Positions 29,772-38,706 of a stretch of 45,711 bases of DNA are shown here, piece by piece; position 1 is the first letter of the stretch; the number at the start of each line of letters is the position of its first letter. The DNA lies in contig NZ_BAFX01000196.1 in the NCBI RefSeq assembly GCF_000308815.1, positions 1 to 45,711 of the forward strand. Direction: 5' to 3'. A model generated the notes under the pieces. It had not been told where the DNA came from and did not search any database. It saw nothing but the letters and a program-made list of their open reading frames with translations. The stretch is from Nocardia concava NBRC 100430. Its GTDB lineage: Bacteria; Actinomycetota; Actinomycetes; Mycobacteriales; Mycobacteriaceae. Both the position numbers and the translations under genes were made by a program.

Positions 29772-31847
29772 TCAGTTCGCTTTGGTTTCCAGCAGCCGCG
29801 GCACCCGGGCCAGCGACTCCAAGGCCCCGCCCAGGGCGGCGGCCACCGCTTGCCGCTGCGCGAGTGGCGTCTGCGCGGGCGCGCGCCAGCGGCCGTTGTC
29901 CTGGGTGGCCAGCAGCGCCGTGCGCAGCTTGTCGAGCTTGGCGGTGATCTCCGGGCGCAGCTTCAGGTCGCGCTCGTCGACCAGCGAGCCGAGCTGATCC
30001 AGAACCGCCCGGGTGACATCGATATCGGCCAGCGTCATCGGATAGGCCGCACCGCCGCCCGAATCGTCGAGACCCGAGAGATGGTCGCGCAGCGCGTCTT
30101 CCAGGATCTCGTGGGAGCGAATCGGCAGAGTGGCCGGATCACCCGCGATATCGGTGCTGGTCAGACCATCTGCAATGGCGGCGATATCGGCGCCGAGCTT
30201 ATCGACCACGGGCAACAGCTGCTCCGGGCTCTGGCCGTGCCACAGGCCGTATTCCAGCCGGTGCATACCCGTGAAGTCCGGATCGTCGACGCCACCCGGC
30301 AGACCTCCCGGCAAGCCGTCGACGCGGGTCCCGGCATCCCCGAAGCTGTTGTAGGACGCGCCGACCCGCTCCCATTCCTGCTGCGCCAGCAGCCAATCCG
30401 CCTGCGCGGCGGGAATATTGCGCGCCCTCAGATCCCGGCCGACCACGCCGACGGCCGCGCTGAGCCGGGTCAGCACCTGCCGCACGTAGGCCTGATAGGC
30501 GTCGTTGGGACCCCGAAGATCGCTGGTGCGCGGCGGTTTGAAGGCCAAGGGCGCGTCGGTCTGCGGCCCGGTGGCCCGCACCCGCGGCGAGGACAGCGCG
30601 GGACGGCCCGACAGCAGGCACACGATCGTGTAGTAGCCCGGATTCAGGGTCGCGGTGAGCTCGGCGGTGGTGCCCGGGCCGATGTTCTCGATCTCCCCCG
30701 CGACCGCGCCGTCGGCATCGACCAGATCGATCTCGCCGGGCTTTCCGCTGGAGTTGCGTACGGAGATGGTCTGGGTGCCGGTGGAGGCCGAAGTCCATTC
30801 CGGCGCACAGGCATCGGCGGTCACGGTCACCGTTTTGGTGGCGTTCGCACCCGCCGACGGCAGCAGCGCGATGGCGGTCGCGGCGGCGAGCACCGGAACC
30901 AGGACCAGTGTCGCCCCGACCAGCACCGGGCGCGGACCCGCGACCCGCTCCCACCAGTCCGCGTGCGCGGCTTCGGCTTCCGACTCGGCCGCAACCGGTT
31001 CCGAGGCAGCGGGCGCGGGAGTCTCGACGCGGCCTGCCCGAACGAACAGCGGAATCACCGTGGCCAAGTACGCGATCCAAGCGACCACCTGCAGCACGGT
31101 CATCTTGGGCGAGAGATTGGTGATGCCGGTGAGGATCGAAACCCACCAGGAATTCGGATCGACATGTGCGGTCAGATCGAACGCGATCCAGCGCGCGCCG
31201 GGCAGCCACCCCGCCTCCTGCAGATCACCCAGCCCGTAGGCGAGCACGCCCGCGGCGATCACGATGAGCAGCACCGCGGTCCGGTTGAAGAACACGCCGA
31301 GGTTGAGCCGCACCGACTGCCGGAACAGCAACCAGCACAGCGCGATCGCGAGCACCAACCCGACCGCCGCACCCACCAGCGGGGCTGCCGTCGATCCGGC
31401 CGCCTTGATGGCGGTCCACACGAACAACGTGGTCTCGAGCCCCTCACGTCCGACGGCCAGGAACGCCGTCACCGCGAGCACGCCCGCACCCAGCCCGGCG
31501 GCCCGCGCCACCTCGCCGCGCAGTTGCCCCGACAGCGAGGCCCCGGTGCGCCGCATCCAGAAGATCATGGCGGTGACCAACGCGACGGCCAGCACGCTCA
31601 GCACGCCCGCCACCGCCGCCCGCGCCGAACTGGTCAGGACAGCGGTCGAATAGGTCAGCACCGCCGCGAAACTCGCCGCCACCGAGACCGCGCCGAGCAC
31701 GCCCAGCCACACCGGCGTGGTGGAGACCGGCCGCTCGGGCGTGGACAGCCGGCGCACGGCGGCGAGCAGGATGGTCACCACCAGTCCCGCCTCGAGTCCC
31801 TCCCGCAGGCAGATCAGCAGATTGGGTACAGCCTCGGCAACACTCAC
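29772..31847 (-). CDS. efeU: EfeU-EfeO fusion: FTR1 iron permease plus cupredoxin/imelysin protein
   Basis: This is a 691-residue fusion. Residues 1 to about 275 are a seven-helix FTR1/EfeU permease with two REGLE motifs (LREGLEAG near 15, GREGLETT near 135). After a linker and another membrane helix (about 305-330) comes a cupredoxin-like domain with Cys and Met-free ligands uncertain, then an M75/imelysin EfeO domain with HRLEYGLWHG (HxxE). EfeU imports iron and EfeO delivers it; they are normally separate proteins. The GTG at 31847 is preferred because TACCTT lies seven bases upstream (leaderless form), and the earlier GTG at 31868 falls inside an IdeR-like box (31854-31872). efeB follows. 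Confidence 0.9.
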   Translation of the reverse strand: MSVAEAVPNLLICLREGLEAGLVVTILLAAVRRLSTPERPVSTTPVWLGVLGAVSVAASFAAVLTYSTAVLTSSARAAVAGVLSVLAVALVTAMIFWMRRTGASLSGQLRGEVARAAGLGAGVLAVTAFLAVGREGLETTLFVWTAIKAAGSTAAPLVGAAVGLVLAIALCWLLFRQSVRLNLGVFFNRTAVLLIVIAAGVLAYGLGDLQEAGWLPGARWIAFDLTAHVDPNSWWVSILTGITNLSPKMTVLQVVAWIAYLATVIPLFVRAGRVETPAPAASEPVAAESEAEAAHADWWERVAGPRPVLVGATLVLVPVLAAATAIALLPSAGANATKTVTVTADACAPEWTSASTGTQTISVRNSSGKPGEIDLVDADGAVAGEIENIGPGTTAELTATLNPGYYTIVCLLSGRPALSSPRVRATGPQTDAPLAFKPPRTSDLRGPNDAYQAYVRQVLTRLSAAVGVVGRDLRARNIPAAQADWLLAQQEWERVGASYNSFGDAGTRVDGLPGGLPGGVDDPDFTGMHRLEYGLWHGQSPEQLLPVVDKLGADIAAIADGLTSTDIAGDPATLPIRSHEILEDALRDHLSGLDDSGGGAAYPMTLADIDVTRAVLDQLGSLVDERDLKLRPEITAKLDKLRTALLATQDNGRWRAPAQTPLAQRQAVAAALGGALESLARVPRLLETKAN

Positions 31848-31853
31848 GGCTGC

Positions 31854-31872
31854 CAAGGTAAGCCACACCTAT
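31854..31872 (-). promoter_or_regulatory. IdeR/DtxR-like iron box over the efeUO -10 element
   Basis: On the minus strand ATAGGTGTGGCTTACCTTG agrees at 13 of 19 positions with the IdeR consensus as I recall it (TTAGGTTAGGCTAACCTAA). It covers the predicted -10 TACCTT (31855-31860). Iron-bound IdeR would shut the operon off when iron is ample. Confidence 0.65.
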
Positions 31873-31908
31873 GTGTCAGTCCATCGGGGCCCGCCGCCGA
31901 CCGATGAC

Positions 31909-32013
31909 TCACATGGTCATCCCGGTCATCAGGCCCTGTTGCTGCAACCACATCATGATCGCGCAGCACACCCGCATCACCGGCGACTGCATATCCATGC
32001 CGTTCATATCCAT
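31909..32013 (-). CDS. Candidate 34-residue Met-rich small protein
   Basis: This is a short ORF with AGGAG nine bases before ATG 32013. The product starts MDMNGMDMQSPVM and ends GLMTGMTM. Ten of 34 residues are Met, and a CysCys pair (16-17) lies in a hydrophobic middle segment. Met/Cys clusters of this kind bind Cu(I) or other soft metals in known proteins, but no family is recognised. It stands 40 bp before the iron box of the efeUO-efeB operon on the same strand, so it may be a separate small gene in a metal-homeostasis setting. The ORF is short and could be chance; the RBS and composition are the main support. Confidence 0.5.
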   Translation of the reverse strand: MDMNGMDMQSPVMRVCCAIMMWLQQQGLMTGMTM

Positions 32014-32169
32014 CGATCTCAACTCCTAGACCTCGGGCCGGATGCCTCACCGGCCGCGCCGAATTCGACGATCGCACCGCGCGCTCGGCCGCCATCAGGG
32101 TCCGAGGGCCTGATCTTCGCGGCCGAAGTTCCCGCGACCGGACCGGGTGCGGGACGCTAACGTGCCGCC

Positions 32170-33396
32170 ATGGCCACCGAATCCGGCACCGCCACGCGCT
32201 GGCCCGCGTGGCTGACCCCGAATCTGCGAGTGCTGTGCGGGGTCAGCTTTCTCGCCGACACCGCGAGCGAGCTGGTCTACCCGATCCTGCCGATCTTCCT
32301 GACCGGCGTGCTGGGCGCGCCGGCGGCGGTGGTGGGGGCGGTGGAGGGCCTGGCCGAGGCCGCCGCGGCGGTCACGAAGATCCTGGCCGGACGGCTCGGC
32401 GATCGCTTCCGCAGACGCCCCCTCATCGCGCTCGGCTACGGGCTCGCGGCGGTGGGCAAAGTCCTTGTCGCCGTGGCGGTCTCGTGGCCGATCGTGCTGG
32501 CCGGACGCTGCGTCGACCGGTTCGGCAAGGGTGTGCGCGGCGCACCGCGCGATGCCCTGCTCATGGTGGACGCCGACCCGGCCGCCAAGGGCCGCATCTT
32601 CGGCGTGCACCGCGCCGCGGACACCGCCGGGGCCGTCCTCGGGCCCGCCATCGGGCTGCTCCTGTACGAGCTTCTCGACCACCGGATGCGGCCGCTGCTC
32701 CTGATCGCGGTGGTTCCCGCCATCGCGGCGGTCGTGCTGATCGCCGCCGTCCGCGAAAAGCCCGCCGCACCCGCGACTTCCGCGCCCGAATCGCGCCCGG
32801 TGCGCGTGGCCGCCGGACCATTGCCGACTCGCCTGAAGCGCGTCATCACACTGCTGACGCTGTTCTCGCTGGTGAACTTCCCGGATTCGCTCCTGCTCCT
32901 GCGCGCTCATCAGCTCGGCCTGTCGGTGGCCGGGGTGATCGGCGCGTACATCCTCTACAACCTCGCCTACGCGCTGCTGGCGTACCCGGCCGGTGCGGTC
33001 TCGGATCGGCTGCCGCGACACCTCGTATTCGCGGCCGGACTGGCCTGTTTCGCGTTCGGCTACCTGGGGCTCGGACTGGCATCGGGCCCGGCGTGGGTGT
33101 TCGTGGTGCTGCCGCTCTACGGTGGGTTCGCCGCCGCGACCGACGGCGTCGGCAAGGCGTGGATCGCCGACCTCGCCCCGGCGGCACGGCAATCCACCGC
33201 CCAGGGCCTCTATCAGGGATTGAGCGGCGGAGCCATCCTCATTGCCGGGCTGTGGGCCGGACTGGCCTGGCACGGCGACGGCCGGATCCCGCTGCTGATC
33301 TCCGGCGGCGTCGGCCTTGCCCTCGCGGCCGTACTGGTCCTGGGCGGCCGCCACGTCACCGGGCAGCACGACGGCGGCGCGCTATCGGCCCGATAG
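32170..33396 (+). CDS. MFS transporter
   Basis: This is a 408-residue, roughly 12-helix permease. The loop GRLGDRFRRRPLIALGYG (about residues 77-94) is the MFS motif between helices 2 and 3, and DRFGKGVRGAPRDAL (about 117-131) is a conserved loop of a subgroup of actinobacterial MFS proteins. The central cytoplasmic loop (about 200-220) is Pro/Ala-rich. The substrate is unknown; efflux is more likely than uptake. The ATG at 32170 lies six bases after TAACGT (32158-32163), a leaderless pattern. Its end overlaps by 15 bp the tail of the convergent GtrA gene. Confidence 0.88.
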   Translation: MATESGTATRWPAWLTPNLRVLCGVSFLADTASELVYPILPIFLTGVLGAPAAVVGAVEGLAEAAAAVTKILAGRLGDRFRRRPLIALGYGLAAVGKVLVAVAVSWPIVLAGRCVDRFGKGVRGAPRDALLMVDADPAAKGRIFGVHRAADTAGAVLGPAIGLLLYELLDHRMRPLLLIAVVPAIAAVVLIAAVREKPAAPATSAPESRPVRVAAGPLPTRLKRVITLLTLFSLVNFPDSLLLLRAHQLGLSVAGVIGAYILYNLAYALLAYPAGAVSDRLPRHLVFAAGLACFAFGYLGLGLASGPAWVFVVLPLYGGFAAATDGVGKAWIADLAPAARQSTAQGLYQGLSGGAILIAGLWAGLAWHGDGRIPLLISGGVGLALAAVLVLGGRHVTGQHDGGALSAR

Positions 33397-33885
33397 GGTC
33401 CGGTTCCGGAAGACGATCCAGCGCATGGCCGAGTACATGAACAAGCCCTCGCCCAGGCCGCCGAGGATGCGGGCGAGGCGGTAGTCGAGCCCGAGCGCGG
33501 CCACGGCACTGGTCACGCCGAGGATGAAGGCCAGGTAATTGACCACGACCACAACGACATAGACGGCGAGCTGGGGGCCGACGGCGGCGTGGGATTCGAA
33601 GTTGAGCGTGCGATTGAGCAGATAGCTCAGCCCGAACGCGGTGCAATAGGCCACCGTCACCGCGATCGGCAGGGCCACCACCGCGTGCAGCGCGGTGAGC
33701 AGCAGCAGATCCACCGTGAAGGTCAATCCGCTCACCAGCAGGTACCCGACGAAGGTCGGCGCGACGTGCCGCCGCAGCCGGGCCGGGAGCAACGCGACCA
33801 GCCGATCGCACACCAGATGGAACCAGCGCACCGCCCGAGGCGCCCGCGCCGACTCCGCACCGTCGTGCATCGTCTCCATCCGCAC
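33382..33885 (-). CDS. GtrA-family membrane protein
   Basis: This is a protein of about 167 residues with four transmembrane segments (about residues 45-65, 72-92, 105-125, 132-152). The segment FGLSYLLNRTLNFES (about 85-99) is the GtrA family mark. GtrA proteins are thought to flip or help transfer lipid-linked sugars for cell-surface glycans. The start could be GTG 33885, ATG 33879 or ATG 33870; the last has GGAG just upstream and would give 162 residues. No glycosyltransferase is adjacent. Confidence 0.85.
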   Translation of the reverse strand: MRMETMHDGAESARAPRAVRWFHLVCDRLVALLPARLRRHVAPTFVGYLLVSGLTFTVDLLLLTALHAVVALPIAVTVAYCTAFGLSYLLNRTLNFESHAAVGPQLAVYVVVVVVNYLAFILGVTSAVAALGLDYRLARILGGLGEGLFMYSAMRWIVFRNRTLSGR

Positions 33886-34073
33886 CCGGCCACGGTGTCA
33901 TCGCCACATGACCGCCGGGTGATCACCGAGCCAACTCCGCGGGTCCGGTGTGATCACCATGCGGAATCGATGTCCGCCGGACACCAATCGCCAACGATGC
34001 GCATTCGGGTACCGGACGGTAGCGTCTGGCGCGCCGAGAGGGCTGGGGACGGACGACGGATCGGAGATTTCTG

Positions 34074-36341
34074 ATGGGACGTGGATTCGCCAGAACAAAT
34101 CGGCGGACGGTATTGGGGTCGATGCTGGCCGCGGGTGCGGCGGGCGTGGCCGGGCTGCCCGAGGGCATGGCCGAGGCACTGGCGGAACCTGGGCGTTCAG
34201 GCTCGATGGATCAGGTTCAGCACGTGGTGATCCTGATGCAGGAGAACCGGTCCTTCGATCACTACTTCGGAACCATGAGCGGCGTAAGGGGTTTCGGCGA
34301 CAAACGCGCCGTGCGGTTGCCCGCGGGCGGGTACGACCCGATTCTGCAGGCGGCGATGGACACCGCGATGGCCGGTGGGCCGGGCACCGATCTGGGTAGC
34401 GGGTCGGCGGGCACCGGCAGTGCGAGCGGCTCGGGCGCGGGAAGCAGCAGCGGGTCGGCGGGCGGTGAGCACCGCGACGCGTTCCATCAGCCGGATGCGT
34501 TCAGCAGCACCGGATTCCTGCTCCCCTGGCATGTCGACACCACCCGCGTGGACGGCCAGGATCTCGGCGATCTGGCGCACGACTGGAACACCACGCACAT
34601 GGCGTGGGCCGGCGGCGCGTACCACTCGTGGATCGCGGCCAAGTCCAAGATGACCATGGGCTACTTCACCGAGACCGATATTCCGTTCCATCGCGCCCTG
34701 GCCGCCGCGTTCACCATCTGCGATCACTACTTCTGCTCGATCCAGGGACCCACCACGCCGAACCGGCTGTTCCACTGGACCGGCACCATCGACGCCGCCG
34801 GGCGCGCGGGCGGTCCCGCGGCGTCCAATCCGCCGGATTACCGGCCCGTCTACAGCTGGACCACGTATCCGGAACGCCTGCAGCAGGCCGGAATTTCGTG
34901 GCAGGTGTACGCCGACTCGCACAGCGGCAATGCCTTCCTCGGCGACTACGGCGACAACCCGCTGTGGCTGTTCCAGGCCTATCACGATGCCGCGGCCTCG
35001 TCCGATCCCGCCGTGCGCCAGCTGGCCGACCGCGCCAAGGTGACCACCACCGGAATGACGCCCGCGCCCGCCGGGGTGGACGGCAGCGACGTCGATTACG
35101 TACTGCAGCAGTTCATTTCCGATTGCGCCGCGGGCAGTCTGCCGCAAGTGTCCTGGGTCGTCGCGCCCGCCGGTTACACCGAGCACCCCGCCTATCGTCC
35201 TGCCGACGGTGCCGCCTACCTCCAGCGCGTCCTGAAAGCCCTGTGGGACAACCCGAAACTGTGGGAGTCGACGGTCCTGCTGGTCAACTACGACGAGAAC
35301 GACGGCTTCTTCGACCACCTGGTGCCGCCGACCGCGCCGCCCGGCACCCCCGACGAGATCCTGCCGTCGATCGAAATCACCGGCAGCGACCTGAATTCCG
35401 GCTCGGCGACACTGGGAATGCCATCCGGTTCGGCGAACATGGATACGCTCATCAGCCGCGCCGGGGCGCTGCTGGGCGGGAATTCGCCGATCGGACTGGG
35501 CCCGCGCGTGCCGATGCTGGTCATCTCACCGTGGAGTCGCGGCGGCTGGGTCAATTCCCAAGTGTTCGACCACACTTCGGTGCTGCGCTTCCTCGAACAG
35601 TGGACCGGCGTCCACGAGCCGAACATCTCGGCGTGGCGGCGGGCCGTGTGCGGCGACCTGACCAGCTGCTTCGATTTCGGCAAGCGCGACACCAGCATTC
35701 CCACGCTGCCGGACGCCAATGCCGAACGCGCCCGCGCGGCCGGGCAGACGAACCTGCCCAAGCCCACCCCGCCGTCGCCGGGCGGGCAGCAGATGCCGGT
35801 GCAGGACGGGGGCCGGGCCAAGGCGCGGCCGCTGCCGTATCAGCCGGTCGCGTGGCTGGAGGTGGCCGGATCGGCCGCGACGGTCAGGTTCGGCAACCAG
35901 GGCTCGGTTGCCATGCCGTTCCAAACCTTTGCCTACCACGACAATTCGATCCGTCAGACCGTGGTGGACGCGGGCGGCACGGCCCAGGAGCGATTCCAGG
36001 TCGGCGGGTCCTACGATTTCGCGGTGCACGCACCCAACGGCTTCCTGTTCGAGGCGTCGGGCACGGCCGAAACCACCGCCCTGACCGCCACGGCCGCGGT
36101 CGGTGGCAGCGCCGCTCAGCCCACTTTCGTTGTCACCGTGAGCAATTCCGGCGGGTCCGCGCTGACGGTACAGGTCGGCGGCGGTTCCGCCATGACCATC
36201 GACGCCGGGGCCAAGCGCGACATCACCGCGCCGCTCGACCAGGGCTGGTACGACCTCACCCTCAGCCTGGCCGGAAACTCCGCCTGGGTCCGGCATTTCG
36301 CCGGTCATCTGGAGAACGGCAGCGCGAGCAGCACGGCGTGA
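34074..36341 (+). CDS. Tat-exported phosphocholine-type phospholipase C
   Basis: This is a 755-residue enzyme. TNRRTVLGSMLAAGA is a Tat signal. HVVILMQENRSFDHYFGTMSGVRGF (from about residue 50) and NYDENDGFFDHLVPP (about 406-420) are the metal-binding catalytic motifs of the bacterial PLC/AcpA family. Two C-terminal beta domains (about 590-750) match the usual extension. It hydrolyses phosphatidylcholine or sphingomyelin outside the cell; mycobacterial and Pseudomonas homologues are virulence factors. A Gly/Ser-only insert of about 28 residues (103-130, with GSAGTGSA) interrupts the N-terminal catalytic half, which is unusual. GGAG precedes ATG 34074. Confidence 0.93.
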   Translation: MGRGFARTNRRTVLGSMLAAGAAGVAGLPEGMAEALAEPGRSGSMDQVQHVVILMQENRSFDHYFGTMSGVRGFGDKRAVRLPAGGYDPILQAAMDTAMAGGPGTDLGSGSAGTGSASGSGAGSSSGSAGGEHRDAFHQPDAFSSTGFLLPWHVDTTRVDGQDLGDLAHDWNTTHMAWAGGAYHSWIAAKSKMTMGYFTETDIPFHRALAAAFTICDHYFCSIQGPTTPNRLFHWTGTIDAAGRAGGPAASNPPDYRPVYSWTTYPERLQQAGISWQVYADSHSGNAFLGDYGDNPLWLFQAYHDAAASSDPAVRQLADRAKVTTTGMTPAPAGVDGSDVDYVLQQFISDCAAGSLPQVSWVVAPAGYTEHPAYRPADGAAYLQRVLKALWDNPKLWESTVLLVNYDENDGFFDHLVPPTAPPGTPDEILPSIEITGSDLNSGSATLGMPSGSANMDTLISRAGALLGGNSPIGLGPRVPMLVISPWSRGGWVNSQVFDHTSVLRFLEQWTGVHEPNISAWRRAVCGDLTSCFDFGKRDTSIPTLPDANAERARAAGQTNLPKPTPPSPGGQQMPVQDGGRAKARPLPYQPVAWLEVAGSAATVRFGNQGSVAMPFQTFAYHDNSIRQTVVDAGGTAQERFQVGGSYDFAVHAPNGFLFEASGTAETTALTATAAVGGSAAQPTFVVTVSNSGGSALTVQVGGGSAMTIDAGAKRDITAPLDQGWYDLTLSLAGNSAWVRHFAGHLENGSASSTA

Positions 36342-36344
36342 CGG

Positions 36345-37094
36345 TCAGGACTCGAAGGCGGAACGCCATTCGGGCAGGGCGTCGGGATCGGCGCGCAGGT
36401 ATTTGAGCGACTGCTTCATGTAGACGCGGGGATTCGTATCGAGGTGGCGCGCCCACGCCGGTTTCGGATCCCCGCGCATGACGGTCCAGCAGGCCAGCGC
36501 GTAGCCGAACATCGGCTGGGACAGATAGCCGAGCCGCTGCCAGCGCCAGCCGCGACTGTTCTGCGAGAACTGGAATGCCGCATTCGCATTGAAGACGCCG
36601 AGCCCGAGGAAGACGGTCGCCAGATCGGTGAGCTGCTCGCCGTCGTGCCGCTCGGGGTCGATGCGGTGCTCCCCCACCAGGCGTTCGTGGGCCAGCTCAT
36701 GGGCGATCGTCGCCACCAGGGTGACCGGTGACCGCAGCCGCGCCAGTTCGAGCGACACCACCGACCGGCCGTGTTCGACCCGGTAGTGCCCGGCTTCGTG
36801 ACTCGGCGATCCCGCCAGGTAAGGGAGCTGGTCCGAGAGGCTGGGGCCCACCGAGTCGAACTCCACCACAATGCGATCCCGGCCGACGCCCATGTACCCG
36901 GCCACCCGCTCGACCACGGACAACACCTCCGCGCGAGACCCGTTATAGGCATCCGGGAAGAAATCCGAGGTGGGCAGCACCACCGGCATGCGCAGGGTGC
37001 GCGGGCCGAATTCCGCCACGCACCAGCGCAGCATCTCCTCGACCCACATCCGCTCCAGCTGATCCACCGGAGCGTGCGGCCGGAAAAATCCCAT
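36345..37094 (-). CDS. Putative zinc metallopeptidase-like protein (HELAH)
   Basis: This is a 249-residue protein with no signal peptide. IAHELAHERL (about residues 131-140) is an HExxH zinc site in a helix, and a Glu/Asp-rich stretch (HDGEQLTDLA) about 20 residues later could give the third ligand. I do not recognise the family, so hydrolase activity is an inference from the motif alone. CATAAT lies five bases before the ATG, so the transcript may be leaderless. It converges with the phospholipase C gene (three bases apart) and follows the lipase maturation factor gene by six bases on the same strand, so those two are probably co-transcribed. Confidence 0.75.
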   Translation of the reverse strand: MGFFRPHAPVDQLERMWVEEMLRWCVAEFGPRTLRMPVVLPTSDFFPDAYNGSRAEVLSVVERVAGYMGVGRDRIVVEFDSVGPSLSDQLPYLAGSPSHEAGHYRVEHGRSVVSLELARLRSPVTLVATIAHELAHERLVGEHRIDPERHDGEQLTDLATVFLGLGVFNANAAFQFSQNSRGWRWQRLGYLSQPMFGYALACWTVMRGDPKPAWARHLDTNPRVYMKQSLKYLRADPDALPEWRSAFES

Positions 37095-37100
37095 GCCGCA

Positions 37101-38525
37101 TTATGTCCGCCGCGCGACCGGAGCGCCCCTCGAGGAAATCGGCGGCGCGTACTCGCTCACCACGGTGCGAACCCACCACGCGCGGGTGTCGAGCAACTCG
37201 CGGACGGTGGTGAAGCGGTATTCGTAGAGCCGGGCCCGGACCCAGCGGGGCGGCGCGTCCGGGAACGGATTGTGGCGCAGCAGGCGCAATGTCGCCGGAT
37301 CGTTGCGCAACAGGCGTTCGAGGAACGCGCCGAACCAGGGGCGGGCGTAGGACGGCGAGTGCGCCGCGAACCAGAGCAGCCAGTCCAGACGCAGGTGGTA
37401 CGGGGCCCTTTGGCGCGGAAGACGTTGCGGGTCACCGGGTTTGCCCTTGAATCCGTATTCGCGCCAGTGCGTGTGATCGGTCGGCTCCGGATCCTCGGTG
37501 CCTTCGATCACCACCTCGTAGCGGACACGGTCGATACTGCCGAACGCTCCGAAGGTGTTGATGAGATGAAAAGGGTTGTAGGACTGATTCATTCGCTGAC
37601 GACTCGACAGCATATTGCGGACCGGCAGATAGCTGAGCACCACGGTGACGCCCGCGAATGCGAAGACCAGCACCGTGAACCACAGCGGTGAGCCCGGCAT
37701 ATCCGGGGCCGCAGCGGGATTCGAGATCGCCGCGCACGCCAGCACGATGGTCAGCCAGTTCAGCCACGCGAAGTTCCCCGACAGCACCAGCCACAGCTGG
37801 GTGACGATGATGATCGCCGCCGCCACGCTCGCCACCGGTTGCGGGGCGAACAATCCGAACGGAATCACCAGCTGGGCAACATGATTGGCCGCCACCTCGA
37901 TTCGATGCAACGGCTTGGGCAGGTGATGGAAGAACCAGCTCAGCGGCCCCGGCATGGGCTGGGTCTCGTGGTGGTAGTACAGGCAGGTCAAGTCCCGCCA
38001 GCACCGGTCGCCGCGCAACTTGATCAGCCCGGCCCCGAACTCCACCCGGAACACCAGCCACCGCGCCAGCCACAGCGTCAGCACCGGCGGGGCGACCTCG
38101 TCATTGCCGAGGAAGATCACCAGGAATCCGGCCTCGAGCAGCAGCGATTCCCACCCGAACGAGTACCAGACCTGCCCCACATTGACGATCGACAGGTACG
38201 CCGCCCACAGCAGTAGCCACACCGCCATGGCGGCCCACAGCGGCAGCAGATCGGCGAGCCCGGCCACCAGCGCCACCGACACCGACGCCCCACTCCAGGC
38301 GACGGCCGCGAAGAACCGGTCGGAGTAGTGCAGGTGAAACACGCTGGGAGACAAGCGGAACGGCCGCCGTGCCACATACCGCGGCACGGGCAGCATGCCG
38401 TGCTCCCCGATCAACGCCTTGAACTGCCGGGCCGCCGCCACGAAGGCGATCACATAGACGGCCGCGACCCCGCGCTCGACCACCTGCCGAGCGAGCCAAT
38501 AGTCCGGTGCGATGAACCACTCCAT
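37101..38525 (-). CDS. Lipase maturation factor (LMF1) family membrane protein
   Basis: This is a 474-residue protein with about eight membrane segments. The stretch FGAGLIKLRGDRCWRDLTCL (about residues 161-180), followed by HHETQPMPGPLSW, is the signature of LMF1-type proteins, which in animals help lipases fold in the ER. Bacterial members are of unknown function. AGGAGG lies before ATG 38525. A soluble C-terminal part (about 330-474) has several Arg-rich runs. It stands next to an extracellular phospholipase C gene, which may be coincidence or a functional link. Confidence 0.9.
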   Translation of the reverse strand: MEWFIAPDYWLARQVVERGVAAVYVIAFVAAARQFKALIGEHGMLPVPRYVARRPFRLSPSVFHLHYSDRFFAAVAWSGASVSVALVAGLADLLPLWAAMAVWLLLWAAYLSIVNVGQVWYSFGWESLLLEAGFLVIFLGNDEVAPPVLTLWLARWLVFRVEFGAGLIKLRGDRCWRDLTCLYYHHETQPMPGPLSWFFHHLPKPLHRIEVAANHVAQLVIPFGLFAPQPVASVAAAIIIVTQLWLVLSGNFAWLNWLTIVLACAAISNPAAAPDMPGSPLWFTVLVFAFAGVTVVLSYLPVRNMLSSRQRMNQSYNPFHLINTFGAFGSIDRVRYEVVIEGTEDPEPTDHTHWREYGFKGKPGDPQRLPRQRAPYHLRLDWLLWFAAHSPSYARPWFGAFLERLLRNDPATLRLLRHNPFPDAPPRWVRARLYEYRFTTVRELLDTRAWWVRTVVSEYAPPISSRGAPVARRT

Positions 38526-38595
38526 CCCGCGCCTCCTGCGCCGGTGCGTATCGCATACCCGTGCACAGAAAGCCTACTCAGCGGTGGAGTGCCGG

Positions 38596-38706
38596 TCAGT
38601 GCGGAATGAAGGCCGTCACGATGCCGACGATATTGGAGATGATGCCGGTGACCTGGCTCGTCAGACTCAGTGCGGACGAACCCAGCTGCAGGATTTCGTT
38701 ACTCAT
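38596..38706 (-). CDS. 36-residue hydrophobic/amphipathic small peptide
   Basis: This is a short ORF with AGGAAGAG about seven bases before ATG 38706. The product begins MSNEILQLGSSALSL and ends VGIVTAFIPH. The last 25 residues are strongly hydrophobic with Ser/Thr/Asn on one face, so it may insert in or lie on a membrane. No signal peptide and no known family. In size and lack of signal it resembles the 29-residue peptide at 18310. It lies 70 bp before the LMF1-type gene on the same strand. Being so short, it needs expression evidence. Confidence 0.6.
   Translation of the reverse strand: MSNEILQLGSSALSLTSQVTGIISNIVGIVTAFIPH

Noticed and set aside
29850..31907. 685-residue plus-strand ORF
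   Set aside because: It is antisense to efeUO, which has two REGLE motifs and an HxxE domain. No domain is seen in the opposite frame.
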